The notes beneath the pieces were generated by a model, which had not been told where the DNA came from, did no database searches, and saw only the letters and a list, made by a program, of their open reading frames with translations. Of a DNA stretch of 64,000 nucleotides, positions 32,568 to 41,963 are shown piece after piece (position 1 is the first letter of the stretch; the number at the start of each line of letters is the position of its first letter). A program made the translations under genes and the position numbers. Source of the DNA: Azoarcus olearius (GTDB lineage: Bacteria; Pseudomonadota; Gammaproteobacteria; Burkholderiales; Rhodocyclaceae); NCBI RefSeq assembly GCF_001682385.1, contig NZ_CP016210.1, forward strand, positions 3,472,001-3,536,000, given 5' to 3'.

Positions 32568-33977
32568 CTACGCGAAGCCGCCGGGGGCGGCCAAACCGCC
32601 TTTTCGGACCTCTTGCGCGTCGCCGGCCGAAGATGGCGGCGTGGCTGTTGTGACCGGCGCCGACAGCGGCAGTTCCGGCAGCGGCGGCAACAGCCTGACC
32701 TCGCGCTGGGGAAACGGGATACCGATGCCTTCGGCCTTGAAGCGGCGCCAGACCTCGATGTTGATCGCCGAGGTGATGCCGAGCGTGCCGGCGGCCGGAT
32801 CGCCGATCCAGCAGCTCAGCCGCAGGTTGATGCCGTTGTCGCCGAAGTCGACCAGGAAAGCCTGCGGCGCGGGCGTTTGCAGCACGCGCGGCTGCAGCTG
32901 CGCCACGGTCTCCAGAATCCGCATCGCCTGCTCCACGTCGGCGTCGTAGGCGACCTGGAAGTTCAGGGGCAGCGAAACGAGGCTGTCGGTGAAGGTCTCG
33001 TTCTGCACGACCGAGGCGACCAGGGTCTCGTTCGGCACGATCGACTCCACCCCGTTGGCGGCGCGGATCACCGTGTAGCGGGTGTTGATCTCCTTGACCA
33101 CGCCGCGCTCGTTGCCGACGCGGATCAGGTTGCCGATCCGCAGCGAGCGGTCGAGCAGCAGGATGAAGCCGGAGACATAGTTCGCCGCGATCTTCTGCAG
33201 GCCGAAGCCGAGGCCGACACCGAGCGCGCCGCCGAACACCGACAGCGTGGTCAGGTTGATACCCACCATCGGCAGCGCGATCAGCACCGCGATCACCAGC
33301 AGCAGCGCGCGCAGCACCCGCGTGAGCACGACGCGCACATTGGAATCCAGCCCCGCCGCGGCGGCCAGCCGCCGCTCCAGCGCGCCACCCGCCCACATCG
33401 CCACCAGCACGGTCAGCATCACCATCGCCGTGCCGAGCAGCAGCGTCCAGAGCGACAGCTTCTGGCTGCCCAGCGTCACCGACACCGACTCCAGGCCTTC
33501 GATGACTTCCGGCAACCAGCCGACGATGTGGAGCGCCACCACCAGCCAGGCGAGCGACGCGAACACGCGTTCGAACGCCCCCAGCCAGCTCGAACGCCCG
33601 ACGGCCTGGCGCAACGTGAACACCACGAAACGGATCAGCGCCAGCGAGGCCAGCAGCGGCACCGCCAGATCCAGCAGCGACGCGTTGTGGTAACGCACCA
33701 GCACCGCGCGCGTCATCACCACCAGCAGCAGCGCCGAGAGCGGAAAGATCACCCGCTTCATGCCATGCTCGCCGAAGCGGCGCGCGGCGCTGTAGGCCTG
33801 CCCCTCGTCGCCCTGCGCTGCCGCGGCGCGGCGCAGCGCGCGGCGCTGGATCAGCCAGCCGAGCAGCAGGCAGCCCACCAGGGCGCCGATCTGCCACAGC
33901 ACTGCGGGGTTCTGCAGGTCACCCCAGATGTCCTGCAACAAACGGGCAAATTCGACGGGGCGGGCGTTGTCCTGCAT
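32568..33977 (-). CDS. MscS-family mechanosensitive channel
   Basis: A 469-residue protein. About five membrane segments are followed by the MscS pore helix and beta domain (LSVFGGALGVGLGFGLQKIA, SGFILLLDRSLRIGNLIRVG). The glycine/alanine pattern in GALGVGLGFGLQ is the TM3 gate. The C-terminal region ends in a Pro/Ala-rich tail. It likely releases solutes on hypo-osmotic shock. The gene overlaps or abuts the PLD-like gene upstream (stop at 33980). Confidence 0.92.
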   Translation of the reverse strand: MQDNARPVEFARLLQDIWGDLQNPAVLWQIGALVGCLLLGWLIQRRALRRAAAAQGDEGQAYSAARRFGEHGMKRVIFPLSALLLVVMTRAVLVRYHNASLLDLAVPLLASLALIRFVVFTLRQAVGRSSWLGAFERVFASLAWLVVALHIVGWLPEVIEGLESVSVTLGSQKLSLWTLLLGTAMVMLTVLVAMWAGGALERRLAAAAGLDSNVRVVLTRVLRALLLVIAVLIALPMVGINLTTLSVFGGALGVGLGFGLQKIAANYVSGFILLLDRSLRIGNLIRVGNERGVVKEINTRYTVIRAANGVESIVPNETLVASVVQNETFTDSLVSLPLNFQVAYDADVEQAMRILETVAQLQPRVLQTPAPQAFLVDFGDNGINLRLSCWIGDPAAGTLGITSAINIEVWRRFKAEGIGIPFPQREVRLLPPLPELPLSAPVTTATPPSSAGDAQEVRKGGLAAPGGFA

Positions 33978-33979
33978 GG

Positions 33980-34558
33980 TCAGGGCTTCCACGGCAAACG
34001 GGTAAGGGGTTCGGCCTGGGCGCGATGACGCAGCCAGTTGTCGCGGTAGGCGCGGGCAACCGGGCAGTTGTCGCGCAGCACCATCATGTTCTCGGCATTG
34101 CGCCGGCGCGCCGACCAGGTGAAGTTGTACGAGCCGGTCACGAGCGCGCAGCCGGGACCGTCGGCATCGACGATCACGACCTTGTTGTGCGCGGCGGCGT
34201 AGCGCGTCTCCAGCGCCACCGGCACGCCGCCGGCCAGCAGCTGCGGCAGCGCGTTGCCGCGCTCGCGCCGGTTCATCCGCGCGTCCGCCAGCACTTCGAC
34301 CGCGACCCCGCGGCGGCGCGCCGCCACCAGCGCGTCGGCCACGCGGCGGCTGGTAAAGGCGTAGGCCTGCACCTGCACCGAACGGCGCGCGGCGCCGATC
34401 ACCCGCAGCAGCAACTGCTCGGCATCGTCCCACGGGGAGAACGCCAGTTCGACCTCGCCGCGCGCAGCAAAGGCTTCGACACCGGCCGCCGGCGCGGACA
34501 CGATCAGCAGCGCCAGCGCCGCTACCGCGCCCAGGGCGCGGCGACGCTCAGCCGGCAT
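33980..34558 (-). CDS. Phospholipase D-like protein, single HKD motif, exported
   Basis: A 192-residue protein starting MPAERRRALG with a signal peptide (AVAALALLIVSAPAAGVEA). There is one HKD motif, HNKVVIVDADGPG, followed by VTGSYNFTWSARRRNAENM, as in the Nuc/PLD endonuclease group. Such proteins act as dimers that supply two HKD motifs. The substrate (nucleic acid or phospholipid) cannot be told from sequence. The start overlaps the 3' end of the RsmB-type methyltransferase gene by 11 bp. Confidence 0.9.
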   Translation of the reverse strand: MPAERRRALGAVAALALLIVSAPAAGVEAFAARGEVELAFSPWDDAEQLLLRVIGAARRSVQVQAYAFTSRRVADALVAARRRGVAVEVLADARMNRRERGNALPQLLAGGVPVALETRYAAAHNKVVIVDADGPGCALVTGSYNFTWSARRRNAENMMVLRDNCPVARAYRDNWLRHRAQAEPLTRLPWKP

Positions 34559-35840
34559 CGCCCGTCCGTTCGAGCACCGCGGCGAAGAAGCCGTCGGTAT
34601 CGTGCTCGGCGGGCGACAGGCGCAGGCGCGCGCCGGTCGCGAGCGCCACGCCCTGCCTGGCCAGCACCGCCTCGGCGTCCACCGGGCGAAACTCGGGGTG
34701 GGCGGCCACGAAGGCATCGACGATCTCGTCGTTCTCTTCGGCCAGCAGGCTGCAGGTGGCATAGACCAGGCGCCCGCCCGGCTTCACCAGACGCGCGGCG
34801 GCGGCGAGGATGGCGCCCTGCTTGGCCACCATCTCATCCACGGCGGCGGCGCTCTGGCGCCACTTGAGGTCCGGATTGCGCCGCAGCGTGCCGAGCCCGC
34901 TGCAGGGCGCATCGACCAGCACGCGGTCGGCCTTGCCTGCGAGGCGTTTCACCTTGGCGTCGTTCTCGTGCGCAATCAGCACCGGATGGACGTTCGACAG
35001 CCCTGCGCGCGCCATCCGCGGCTTGAGCTTGGCAAGCCGCTTCTCCGACACGTCGAAGGCATAGAGCCGCCCTGTCGAACGCATCATCGCGCCCAGTTGC
35101 AGCGTCTTGCCGCCAGCCCCGGCACAAAAATCGACCACCAGCTCGCCGCGCTTGGGCTGCACCAGCAGGCCGAGCAGCTGGCTGCCCTCATCCTGCACCT
35201 CGATGCTGCCGTCGAGGAACAGCGGATGCTTCTGCAGCGCAGGCTTGCCGGCCAGCCGCACCGCCTGCGGCGACCACCAGCCCGGCTCGCAGCCAAAGCC
35301 GGCTTCACGCAGCGCGGCGACCACGCGGTCGCGGTCCGCCTTCGCCACATTCACCCGCAGGTCGAGCGGCGCCGGGCGATTGAGGCTGTGGGCGAGCGCG
35401 AGCAGCGCAGCCTCGTCGTGGGTGCGCAGCAGGCGCTCGGCCAGCCAGTCGGGCAGGTCGGCGCGTTCGGCCAGCGAGCCCCCTTCCAGCGTCGCGGCCT
35501 TGATGCCCGCCACCCAGTCGCGCTCCGTGGGTGACACCAGGCCTTCGAACTGACGCATCGGCCAGCCCTCGCCCCGGGCGAGCCACGCCAGCAGCAGCTG
35601 GCGCGGGCTGGCGTTCTCGCCCACCAGGCGGCGCAGCCAGCGCAGGCGGCGGACGATGCCGTAGATGTTTTCGGCGATGAAGCCGCGGTCGCGATGACCG
35701 AGGTCACGGTTGTCGCGGAAGTAGCGCGACAGCACCGCATCGGCGGGGTGATCGAAGGCCAGTACGGCGCCGAGCGCCTGGGTAGCCTGGATGAGCAGCG
35801 CGCGCGAAGGCGCGTCGGGAGCGGTTGTCTTTTTTTGCAT
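34548..35840 (-). CDS. RsmB/NOP-family RNA m5C methyltransferase
   Basis: A 430-residue protein. An N-terminal NusB-like helical region (residues about 10-150) is followed by a Rossmann methyltransferase domain. The SAM motif is VVDFCAGAGGKTLQLGAMM. The two catalytic cysteine motifs are DAPCSGLGTLRRNP and YATCSLLAEEND. RsmB methylates C967 of 16S rRNA; whether this copy is RsmB itself or a paralogue cannot be decided without alignment. Confidence 0.92.
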   Translation of the reverse strand: MQKKTTAPDAPSRALLIQATQALGAVLAFDHPADAVLSRYFRDNRDLGHRDRGFIAENIYGIVRRLRWLRRLVGENASPRQLLLAWLARGEGWPMRQFEGLVSPTERDWVAGIKAATLEGGSLAERADLPDWLAERLLRTHDEAALLALAHSLNRPAPLDLRVNVAKADRDRVVAALREAGFGCEPGWWSPQAVRLAGKPALQKHPLFLDGSIEVQDEGSQLLGLLVQPKRGELVVDFCAGAGGKTLQLGAMMRSTGRLYAFDVSEKRLAKLKPRMARAGLSNVHPVLIAHENDAKVKRLAGKADRVLVDAPCSGLGTLRRNPDLKWRQSAAAVDEMVAKQGAILAAAARLVKPGGRLVYATCSLLAEENDEIVDAFVAAHPEFRPVDAEAVLARQGVALATGARLRLSPAEHDTDGFFAAVLERTGDAG

Positions 35841-35848
35841 GGATCCGT

Positions 35849-37039
35849 TCAGTTTTGCTGGAGACCGGCCAAGGGGTCGACCTCCTCCTTCAGTTCAATC
35901 ATTTCGGGCTCGCCCCCGGCGCGCGGCGCCGTCCCGTCTGCGGGGGCCCCGGGCGTCTTGTCGCCCTCGCCCTCCGGCGGAGCCAGCCTCAGCCGCACCG
36001 CCTGCTGGTCGAGCATCTCGCCCTTGTCGTCGACGATGCGGATGCGCACCGGCAACATGCCGTAGTTGCGCGCCAGCCAGATGTCGATCGTGAGCTTGCC
36101 GTCCTCCGACTGCGCGCGCAGGCGCAGGGTGTCGAGGCGGCCGATCGGCAACCGCAGCGTCTCCTCGCCCACCTTCTCCAGCAGGGCCACCTTGGCGTCC
36201 TTGTTGCTGGCCACCGTCAGCGTGGTCGGCAGGCCGGCCGCGCCGACGATGCCGATCTGGTGCCACAGGCTGAGCACGTCCTGGTCGCCCGCGCGCACCG
36301 CAGCCGAGCGCCGTTCGCGCTCGCCGCGACGGATGCTGACGCGGCCCGCGGCCCAATCGAATTCGGCGCTTTCCGGCGCCTTGCCGCGCTGCTCGACCTG
36401 AAAGCGTTGCGGCTTCAGGCCCTGCGCACCCACTTCGCCCTCGCTGCGTTGCACGTAGTGAAAACCGCGCACCATGCCGACCAGGCCGGTGGTCTGCAGC
36501 GTCACCTGCATGCGGTAGCGGGTGTCGTCGTGCCACCACTCGTGCTCGGCCTCGCCGACGACGAAGTTGCCCTCGCCCATCGCCACGCGGAACAGGATCG
36601 CCCCATGCGTAGGCCAACCCTCGATGTTGTAGCTGTCGGCGTTGTCCGTGGCCGGCGTGGCGGCGGGGGGCGGCGGTTCGGCAGCCGCCGCCAAGGCCGC
36701 GGAAGCCAGCGCGCTCGCCGGGTCGACGGTTTCGGGCGCGGCGGGCAATGCCAGCGGCTCATCCGGAACGTCGACCACCGGCGCGCTCACGGCCGTCTTC
36801 GCCACAGTCACTGGCCGAGGGCGCGGCGCCGGCCTGGGCTGAGGCGCGGGCTGCGCCACGGGCGCGGGGACCGGCTGCACCGCCACCAACGGGGCCGGCG
36901 GTGTTACCAGCCGGGCCTGGATCACCGGCAGCGCGTCGCCGCCGGGCGCGCTCGGCCAGCGCCATTCGGCGCCGCCGAGCACCAGCGCATGGGCGAGCAC
37001 CGACACCGTCAGTGCAGCGGCCATCGCGCGCTTGCTCAT
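35849..37039 (-). CDS. DUF3108 domain protein, membrane-anchored
   Basis: A 396-residue protein. It has an N-terminal TonB-like anchor (MAAALTVSVLAHALVLGG), a long Pro/Ala-rich linker (residues about 30-150), then the DUF3108 beta-rich domain (YRMQVTLQTTGLVGMVRGFH, LNLW-like WHQIG). DUF3108 proteins are periplasmic and of unknown function. It lies 9 bp after rsmB's start side and 6 bp from purN, so it sits in a compact minus-strand group running from purN to the PLD gene. Confidence 0.85.
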   Translation of the reverse strand: MSKRAMAAALTVSVLAHALVLGGAEWRWPSAPGGDALPVIQARLVTPPAPLVAVQPVPAPVAQPAPQPRPAPRPRPVTVAKTAVSAPVVDVPDEPLALPAAPETVDPASALASAALAAAAEPPPPAATPATDNADSYNIEGWPTHGAILFRVAMGEGNFVVGEAEHEWWHDDTRYRMQVTLQTTGLVGMVRGFHYVQRSEGEVGAQGLKPQRFQVEQRGKAPESAEFDWAAGRVSIRRGERERRSAAVRAGDQDVLSLWHQIGIVGAAGLPTTLTVASNKDAKVALLEKVGEETLRLPIGRLDTLRLRAQSEDGKLTIDIWLARNYGMLPVRIRIVDDKGEMLDQQAVRLRLAPPEGEGDKTPGAPADGTAPRAGGEPEMIELKEEVDPLAGLQQN

Positions 37040-37045
37040 GTCCGC

Positions 37046-37687
37046 CTAGCCTTCCACCGGCGGCACGACGCAGCCCGCGCTCGTCGCCGGTTCGTCGCGC
37101 AGCCGCACCCGGCCTGCCTCCAGGCTCAAGCGGCCGGCGGCGAACCAACGCAGGGCTTGCGGGTAGATGCGGTGTTCCTGCGCCAGCACGCGGGCGGCGA
37201 GCGCCGCCTCGTCGTCGTCGGCCAGCACCGGCACCACCGCCTGAACGACGATGGGGCCGCAATCGAGATCGGCGGTGACGAAATGCACCGTGGCGCCATG
37301 GACCTTCACCCCCGCCTCCAGCGCCCGGCGATGCGTGTGCAGCCCGGGGAAGGCGGGCAGCAGCGAAGGATGGATGTTGAGCAGGCGACCCTCGTAGCGG
37401 CGCACGAAGGTCTCGGTGAGCACCCGCATGAAGCCCGCGAGCACCACCAGGTCGGGCGTGTGCGCGTCGATGACTTCGGCGAGCGCGGCATCGAACGCCG
37501 CGCGGTCCGGGTAGGCCTTGTGGTCGACGACGGCGACCGGAATCCCGTGCGCGCGGGCGAATGCCAGCCCCGCCGCGTCCGGGCGGTTGCTGATCACCGC
37601 GGCGACGCGGACGCCGTCGAGGCCGGCGCGGACGATGGCCTCCATATTGCTACCGCGGCCGGAAATGAGGATGACGATGGACTTCAT
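37046..37687 (-). CDS. purN: Phosphoribosylglycinamide formyltransferase
   Basis: A 213-residue protein. MKSIVILISGRGSNMEAIVR is the N-terminal P-loop-like motif. ILAGFMRVL-type sequence (VVLAGFMRVLTETFVRRYEG) and NIHPSLLPAFPGLHTH carry the catalytic Asn and His, and HFVTADLDCGPIVVQ carries the catalytic Asp. It transfers formyl from 10-formyl-THF to GAR in purine synthesis. It stands apart from purM in this window. Confidence 0.97.
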   Translation of the reverse strand: MKSIVILISGRGSNMEAIVRAGLDGVRVAAVISNRPDAAGLAFARAHGIPVAVVDHKAYPDRAAFDAALAEVIDAHTPDLVVLAGFMRVLTETFVRRYEGRLLNIHPSLLPAFPGLHTHRRALEAGVKVHGATVHFVTADLDCGPIVVQAVVPVLADDDEAALAARVLAQEHRIYPQALRWFAAGRLSLEAGRVRLRDEPATSAGCVVPPVEG

Positions 37688-37726
37688 GAGCCTATGGACG
37701 GGAAGCTGTTGCGGATGCGGCGCGCT

Positions 37727-38443
37727 TCAGCGCACCGGCAGAAAGACCGCCGTGGCCATGTTCTGGACCACGCGGGTGACCGTGCGTTCGGTCTTCTCCT
37801 CGATTACGTCGGAGAGCACTTCGAGCATGCCGATGATGCGGCCGAAATCGCGTTCGAAGCTGAGGTTGTTCACCGCGCCGAGTTCGTTGGACAGCAGCAG
37901 GAGCTGGCCCTCGGCATCGCGCGCGGAGGCGAGCTTCCATGCGGCGATCTCTACGTTACGGGCGGCATTGTAAAGGTGCTGCGCGTCCAGATCATCCAGT
38001 AAGTACAACTCCTCGCGATCACCGAACGCGGTCTGCACCATGCTTGCCAGACCGACGACATAAGCCTGGACGCGGTCGCCGCGGAACTCGGGGTGCAGCG
38101 CCACCTGCAGCGCCTCGAGGTCGCGCCGGTGGCCCAGGTTGTCGAAGCGCCAGCCATGCGGCGCATCGAAGATGGCGCCGACGGCCGCCTCCATGCTGGC
38201 CGCGCCGCCCTTGCGCCATTCGCGCGGGTTGCGCCGGTAGAGCTTCTCGGCCAGCCGGCGCAGGCTGGTGAAGATCCGCTGCTGGGTCGCCTCGGCATAG
38301 CGATTGACGTCGGTCTTGATCAGGTGCTGCGGGGCATAGCCCGGCAGCCGCCCCTGCTTCGGGCTGGTTCCGCGTGTCGAGCATCCCGCCGTGGCAAACA
38401 CCCATGCCAGCGCGAGCCCGAGCACTGCACGCCTGCGCTCCAT
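37727..38443 (-). CDS. Conserved lipoprotein, unknown
   Basis: A 238-residue protein with a lipoprotein signal (MERRRAVLGLALAWVFATAG, then C). The mature part is helical and charged (LIKTDVNRYAEATQQRIFTS, LRRLAEKLYRRNPREW). No domain is recognised; it looks like a conserved betaproteobacterial outer-membrane-associated lipoprotein. It lies 39 bp before purN on the same strand and is divergent from mutL. Confidence 0.78.
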   Translation of the reverse strand: MERRRAVLGLALAWVFATAGCSTRGTSPKQGRLPGYAPQHLIKTDVNRYAEATQQRIFTSLRRLAEKLYRRNPREWRKGGAASMEAAVGAIFDAPHGWRFDNLGHRRDLEALQVALHPEFRGDRVQAYVVGLASMVQTAFGDREELYLLDDLDAQHLYNAARNVEIAAWKLASARDAEGQLLLLSNELGAVNNLSFERDFGRIIGMLEVLSDVIEEKTERTVTRVVQNMATAVFLPVR

Positions 38444-38609
38444 CGCACCTCCATCTCCGACCCGTCCGCCGGTGGCCCCTGGCACCGCGAGCCGCCATTA
38501 TTTTTCGACCAACATGATAGCGCCCGCCTTCCGGACGCAGCGGCCGGCCGGCGGGGCCCGCGCCGTATAATCCACCGCCCGTGACACCCGCCACGCCACG
38601 CCCGCCCCC

Positions 38610-40475
38610 ATGCCCCAGATCCAGCGCCTGCCCGACCTCCTCGTGAACCAGATCGCCGCCGGCGAGGTCGTCGAACGCCCCGCCTCGGTACTCAAGGAAG
38701 TGCTGGAAAACGCGGTGGACGCCGGGGCGCGCGCCGTCGAGGTTCAGCTCGAACAAGGCGGCGTACGCCGCATCCGGATTACCGACGACGGCTGCGGCAT
38801 CGCCCGGGACGAACTCGCGCTCGCGCTCGAACGGCACGCCACCAGCAAGATCGCCACGCTCGACGATCTCGAACGCGTCGGCACCATGGGCTTTCGCGGC
38901 GAGGCGCTCGCCGCGATCGCCGGCGTGGCCCGCACCGTCATCACCAGCCGTGCCGAAGGCGCGGCGCACGCCTGGCGCATCGACGGCAGCGACCGCAGCC
39001 TGGCGCCGGCGGCGCTCAACCAGGGCACCGTGGTGGACGTGGCCGACCTCTACTACAACACCCCCGCGCGGCGGAAATTCCTCAAGTCGGAAGGCACCGA
39101 GTACGCCCACTGCGACGAGGTCTTCCGCCGCGTCGCGCTGGCGCGGCCGGACATCGCACTGCAGCTGTCGCACAACGGCCGGGTGGCCCACCGCCTGCCG
39201 GTGGGCGAGCCGGTGCGCCGCATCGCCGCGCTGATGGGGGACGACTTCCTTGCGCAGGCGCGCGCCGTGGTGGCCGAAGGCGGCCCGCTGCGCCTGACCG
39301 GCTACGCTTCGCTGCCCGCCTATTCCCGCGCGAGCCGCGACGCGCAGTATTTCTTCGTGAACGGCCGCTTCGTGCGCGACAAGCTGCTGACCCACGCGCT
39401 GCGGCAGGCCTACGCCGACATCCTGCACGGTGCCCGCCACCCGGCCTACGTGCTGTTCCTCGAACTCGACCCGGCCGGCGTCGATGTGAACGTGCATCCG
39501 GCCAAGATCGAGGTCCGCTTCCGCGACTCGCGCGCGGTGCACCAGTTCGTGTTCCATGCCGTCAGCCGCGCCCTGGCCGAGTCGGGCGCGGCGCTCGCCG
39601 GCGGCAACGGCGCGGGCGAGCCGGCCCCGCTGCCCTCCTCGGTGCAGCGCGTCGCCGCCTCCCCGCCCGCCGCCGGTGCCGGACAGTGGCCGTCCGCGCA
39701 GGCGGTGCAGGGCCGCCTGGCAATGGATTCCGGCGCGGCCAGCCACCGCTATTACGACTTCGTCGCCGCGGCCCGGCCGGACGGCACGGGCGGCGCAGCA
39801 GGCGCCGCCGGCCTGGTCGCCGCGCCGCCGCGGATGGATGCCGCGGCAAGACCCTCCGGCTACGCCCGCGCGCCACTGCCGAGCGCCGACAAGGCGCCCC
39901 CGCTCGGTTACGCGCTCGCGCAGTTGCACGGCATCTACGTGCTGGCCCAGAACGAATCCGGCCTGGTGCTGGTGGACATGCATGCCGCGCACGAACGCAT
40001 CCTGTACGAGAAGCTCAAGGTCGTGCTGGACGGCACGCCGTCCATCCAGCGCCTGCTGATCCCGGCGGTGTTCTCGGTCAGCGCGCGCGACCTCGCGGTG
40101 GCGGAAGAGTGCGGCGAGGTGCTGGCGCGGATGGGTTTCGAAGTCGGCGTCGCCGGCCCGCAGGAACTCGCCGTGCGGACGGTGCCGGCCCTGCTCGCGA
40201 GCGCACCGGTGGCAGAACTGATGCGCAAGCTGCTCGAAGAACTGCGCGAATTCCCCGCCACCGAGGTGATCACCGCGCGCCGCAACGAACTGCTTGCCAC
40301 GATGGCCTGCCACGGCGCAGTGCGCGCCAACCGGACGCTGACGCTGCCCGAGATGAACGCGCTGCTGCGCGACATGGAAGCCACCGAGCGCGCGGACCAG
40401 TGCAATCACGGCCGGCCGACCTGGACGCAGCTCACGATGGCCGATCTCGACCGCTTCTTCATGCGCGGCCAGTAG
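38610..40475 (+). CDS. mutL: DNA mismatch repair protein MutL (endonuclease-motif type)
   Basis: A 621-residue protein. GHKL ATPase motifs are KEVLENAVDAGA (29-40), DDGCGI (59-64) and GFRGEAL (94-100). A Pro/Ala-rich linker covers about residues 325-430. The C-terminal domain has DMHAAHERILYE, matching the metal-binding endonuclease motif DQHA-x2-E-x4-E with Q changed to M, and the late NHGRPTWTQL. E. coli MutL lacks this motif and depends on MutH, so this one likely nicks DNA itself. A TATAAT lies at 38566. Confidence 0.97.
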   Translation: MPQIQRLPDLLVNQIAAGEVVERPASVLKEVLENAVDAGARAVEVQLEQGGVRRIRITDDGCGIARDELALALERHATSKIATLDDLERVGTMGFRGEALAAIAGVARTVITSRAEGAAHAWRIDGSDRSLAPAALNQGTVVDVADLYYNTPARRKFLKSEGTEYAHCDEVFRRVALARPDIALQLSHNGRVAHRLPVGEPVRRIAALMGDDFLAQARAVVAEGGPLRLTGYASLPAYSRASRDAQYFFVNGRFVRDKLLTHALRQAYADILHGARHPAYVLFLELDPAGVDVNVHPAKIEVRFRDSRAVHQFVFHAVSRALAESGAALAGGNGAGEPAPLPSSVQRVAASPPAAGAGQWPSAQAVQGRLAMDSGAASHRYYDFVAAARPDGTGGAAGAAGLVAAPPRMDAAARPSGYARAPLPSADKAPPLGYALAQLHGIYVLAQNESGLVLVDMHAAHERILYEKLKVVLDGTPSIQRLLIPAVFSVSARDLAVAEECGEVLARMGFEVGVAGPQELAVRTVPALLASAPVAELMRKLLEELREFPATEVITARRNELLATMACHGAVRANRTLTLPEMNALLRDMEATERADQCNHGRPTWTQLTMADLDRFFMRGQ

Positions 40476-40505
40476 GCCAGGCGGGCCCTGCGCTGGCGGG
40501 CGCCG

Positions 40506-41093
40506 TCAGCGGCGCGGGCCGGGCTCTTCCCCGCCGACCGGCCCCAGCCGGATCGACGCCCCCGGGCGCGGCGGCGGATCGCTGCGCGGCGGATCGCGGT
40601 CGGGCTTGCCCGGGGGGTGGGAGGGAGGATGGGGAGGATGAGGCGGATACGCGGACGGATAGGGGCGCACCGGCACCGGTACCGGAACCGGCACGTAACG
40701 CGACGCGCCGAGCGGCCGCCCCTCGTCGTCGCAGGGTTCGCGGTACTCCCGCTCGCAACGCTCGCGCAGGGCCACGCGCCGGCTCTCCTCGCGCTCGGCG
40801 CGCAGCGCATCTTCACGCCGTTGGCGGCGCTCCTCTTCCAGTTCCCGCTCCAGCCGCTCCAGCCGCTCTGCGTCGGCGCCTGCGGCCGGAGGCCCATTGC
40901 GTTCGACCGGCGGAGGCGGCATCACGCTGACGCTGCCGCGGCCGCCGATCGGCTCCGCCTTCACGCCGGGCGGCGGCTCGGTGCCGTAGCTCAGCTGTCC
41001 GTTCGCGTCGCGCCAGCGATAGACCGTCTGCGCCGCGGCATCGCCAGCGGCCACCAGCGCCATCAGCAGTCCCAACATCGGCAACGGTCTCAT
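40506..41093 (-). CDS. DUF4124 domain periplasmic protein
   Basis: A 195-residue protein with a signal peptide (MRPLPMLGLLMALVAAGDAA, cleavage near AAAQ). The DUF4124 motif follows (VYRWRDANGQLSYGTEPPPG), then a charged coiled-coil-like region (ERLERLERELEEERRQRRED) and a Pro-rich tail with repeated PVPVP and PPHPP. Such proteins are common in beta- and gammaproteobacteria with no known activity. Its convergent neighbour is mutL. Confidence 0.82.
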   Translation of the reverse strand: MRPLPMLGLLMALVAAGDAAAQTVYRWRDANGQLSYGTEPPPGVKAEPIGGRGSVSVMPPPPVERNGPPAAGADAERLERLERELEEERRQRREDALRAEREESRRVALRERCEREYREPCDDEGRPLGASRYVPVPVPVPVRPYPSAYPPHPPHPPSHPPGKPDRDPPRSDPPPRPGASIRLGPVGGEEPGPRR

Positions 41094-41299
41094 CTGCTCA
41101 TCCCCTCGGCCCGACCTGGGCATCCGGCTGCAGTTTAGCGCGCCCGCGGCGCGACCGGTCTTATCCCCAGCGACGGTGCACAGCGCGCTGGAAAAGCTGT
41201 GGATAAGGCGGCCGCCGCGAGCGGCGGCGGGGCCTCGCGGCGCTGCCCAGCTTTTGGGCAAGCGGCTAAGATGAAGCCCCCTGCCCGCGCGGAGCCGCC

Positions 41300-41782
41300 A
41301 TGGAACGCTTCACCATTTCGCTCGAGGACGAACTCGCGCGCGATTTCGACGCCCTGATCGCCGAACGCGGCTACGCCAGCCGGTCCGAAGCCGTGCGCGA
41401 CATGCTGCGGCGCGAACTGGAAGCCGCCCGCCAGCGCCGCGGCGACGGAGGCCACTGCATCGCCAGCCTCAGCTACGTCTTCAACCATCACGAGCGCGAT
41501 CTCGGCGAACGCCTGACCGGCATCCAGCACGACCACCACGACCTCACGGTATCCACGCTGCACGCCCATCTCGATCACGACAACTGCATCGAATCGACGA
41601 TTCTGCGCGGGCCCACCGAAGCGGTGCGGCGCTTTGCCGATTCGATCATGGCGCAAAGCGGCGTGCGCCACGGCCAGCTCAACCTGATCTCGGTGGACCT
41701 CGCCCACCCGCAGCACGCGCACGGCCACGATCACAGCCATCCGCACGGCCCCGGCCACTTCCACTACCGCCCGCGGCGCTGA
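41300..41782 (+). CDS. nikR: Nickel-responsive regulator NikR
   Basis: A 160-residue protein. The ribbon-helix-helix N-terminus is MERFTISLEDELARDFDALI with GYASRSEAVRDMLR. The ACT-like metal domain has the nickel ligands H77, H88, H90 and C96 in TLHAHLDHDNC, equivalent to H76, H87, H89 and C95 of E. coli NikR. A His-rich tail (HAHGHDHSHPHGPGHFH) of about 22 residues extends beyond the usual end. It represses nickel uptake in known cases; no nickel transporter is adjacent here, so its target genes are elsewhere. Confidence 0.95.
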   Translation: MERFTISLEDELARDFDALIAERGYASRSEAVRDMLRRELEAARQRRGDGGHCIASLSYVFNHHERDLGERLTGIQHDHHDLTVSTLHAHLDHDNCIESTILRGPTEAVRRFADSIMAQSGVRHGQLNLISVDLAHPQHAHGHDHSHPHGPGHFHYRPRR

Positions 41783-41963
41783 TCGGGTTCGCCGACAACG
41801 CGACGTCGCATCTGCGACAGCGCGCCCCCACCCGCGGCCGACGACTACCGCAAGCGCTTGAATTGACGGGCTTGCACGCCTCGCCCCGAAGACGGCACGA
41901 GGCTTGCATCGGTGCTCCGCAGGTCCACGCACAAGGACCACCCCAACCACAACGGAGCAGGCC

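Noticed and set aside
31360-33897. A desaturase-MscS fusion of 845 residues
   Set aside because: The upstream 450 residues are a frame-shifted reading of the MscS gene. The real desaturase begins at 32529 with its own start.
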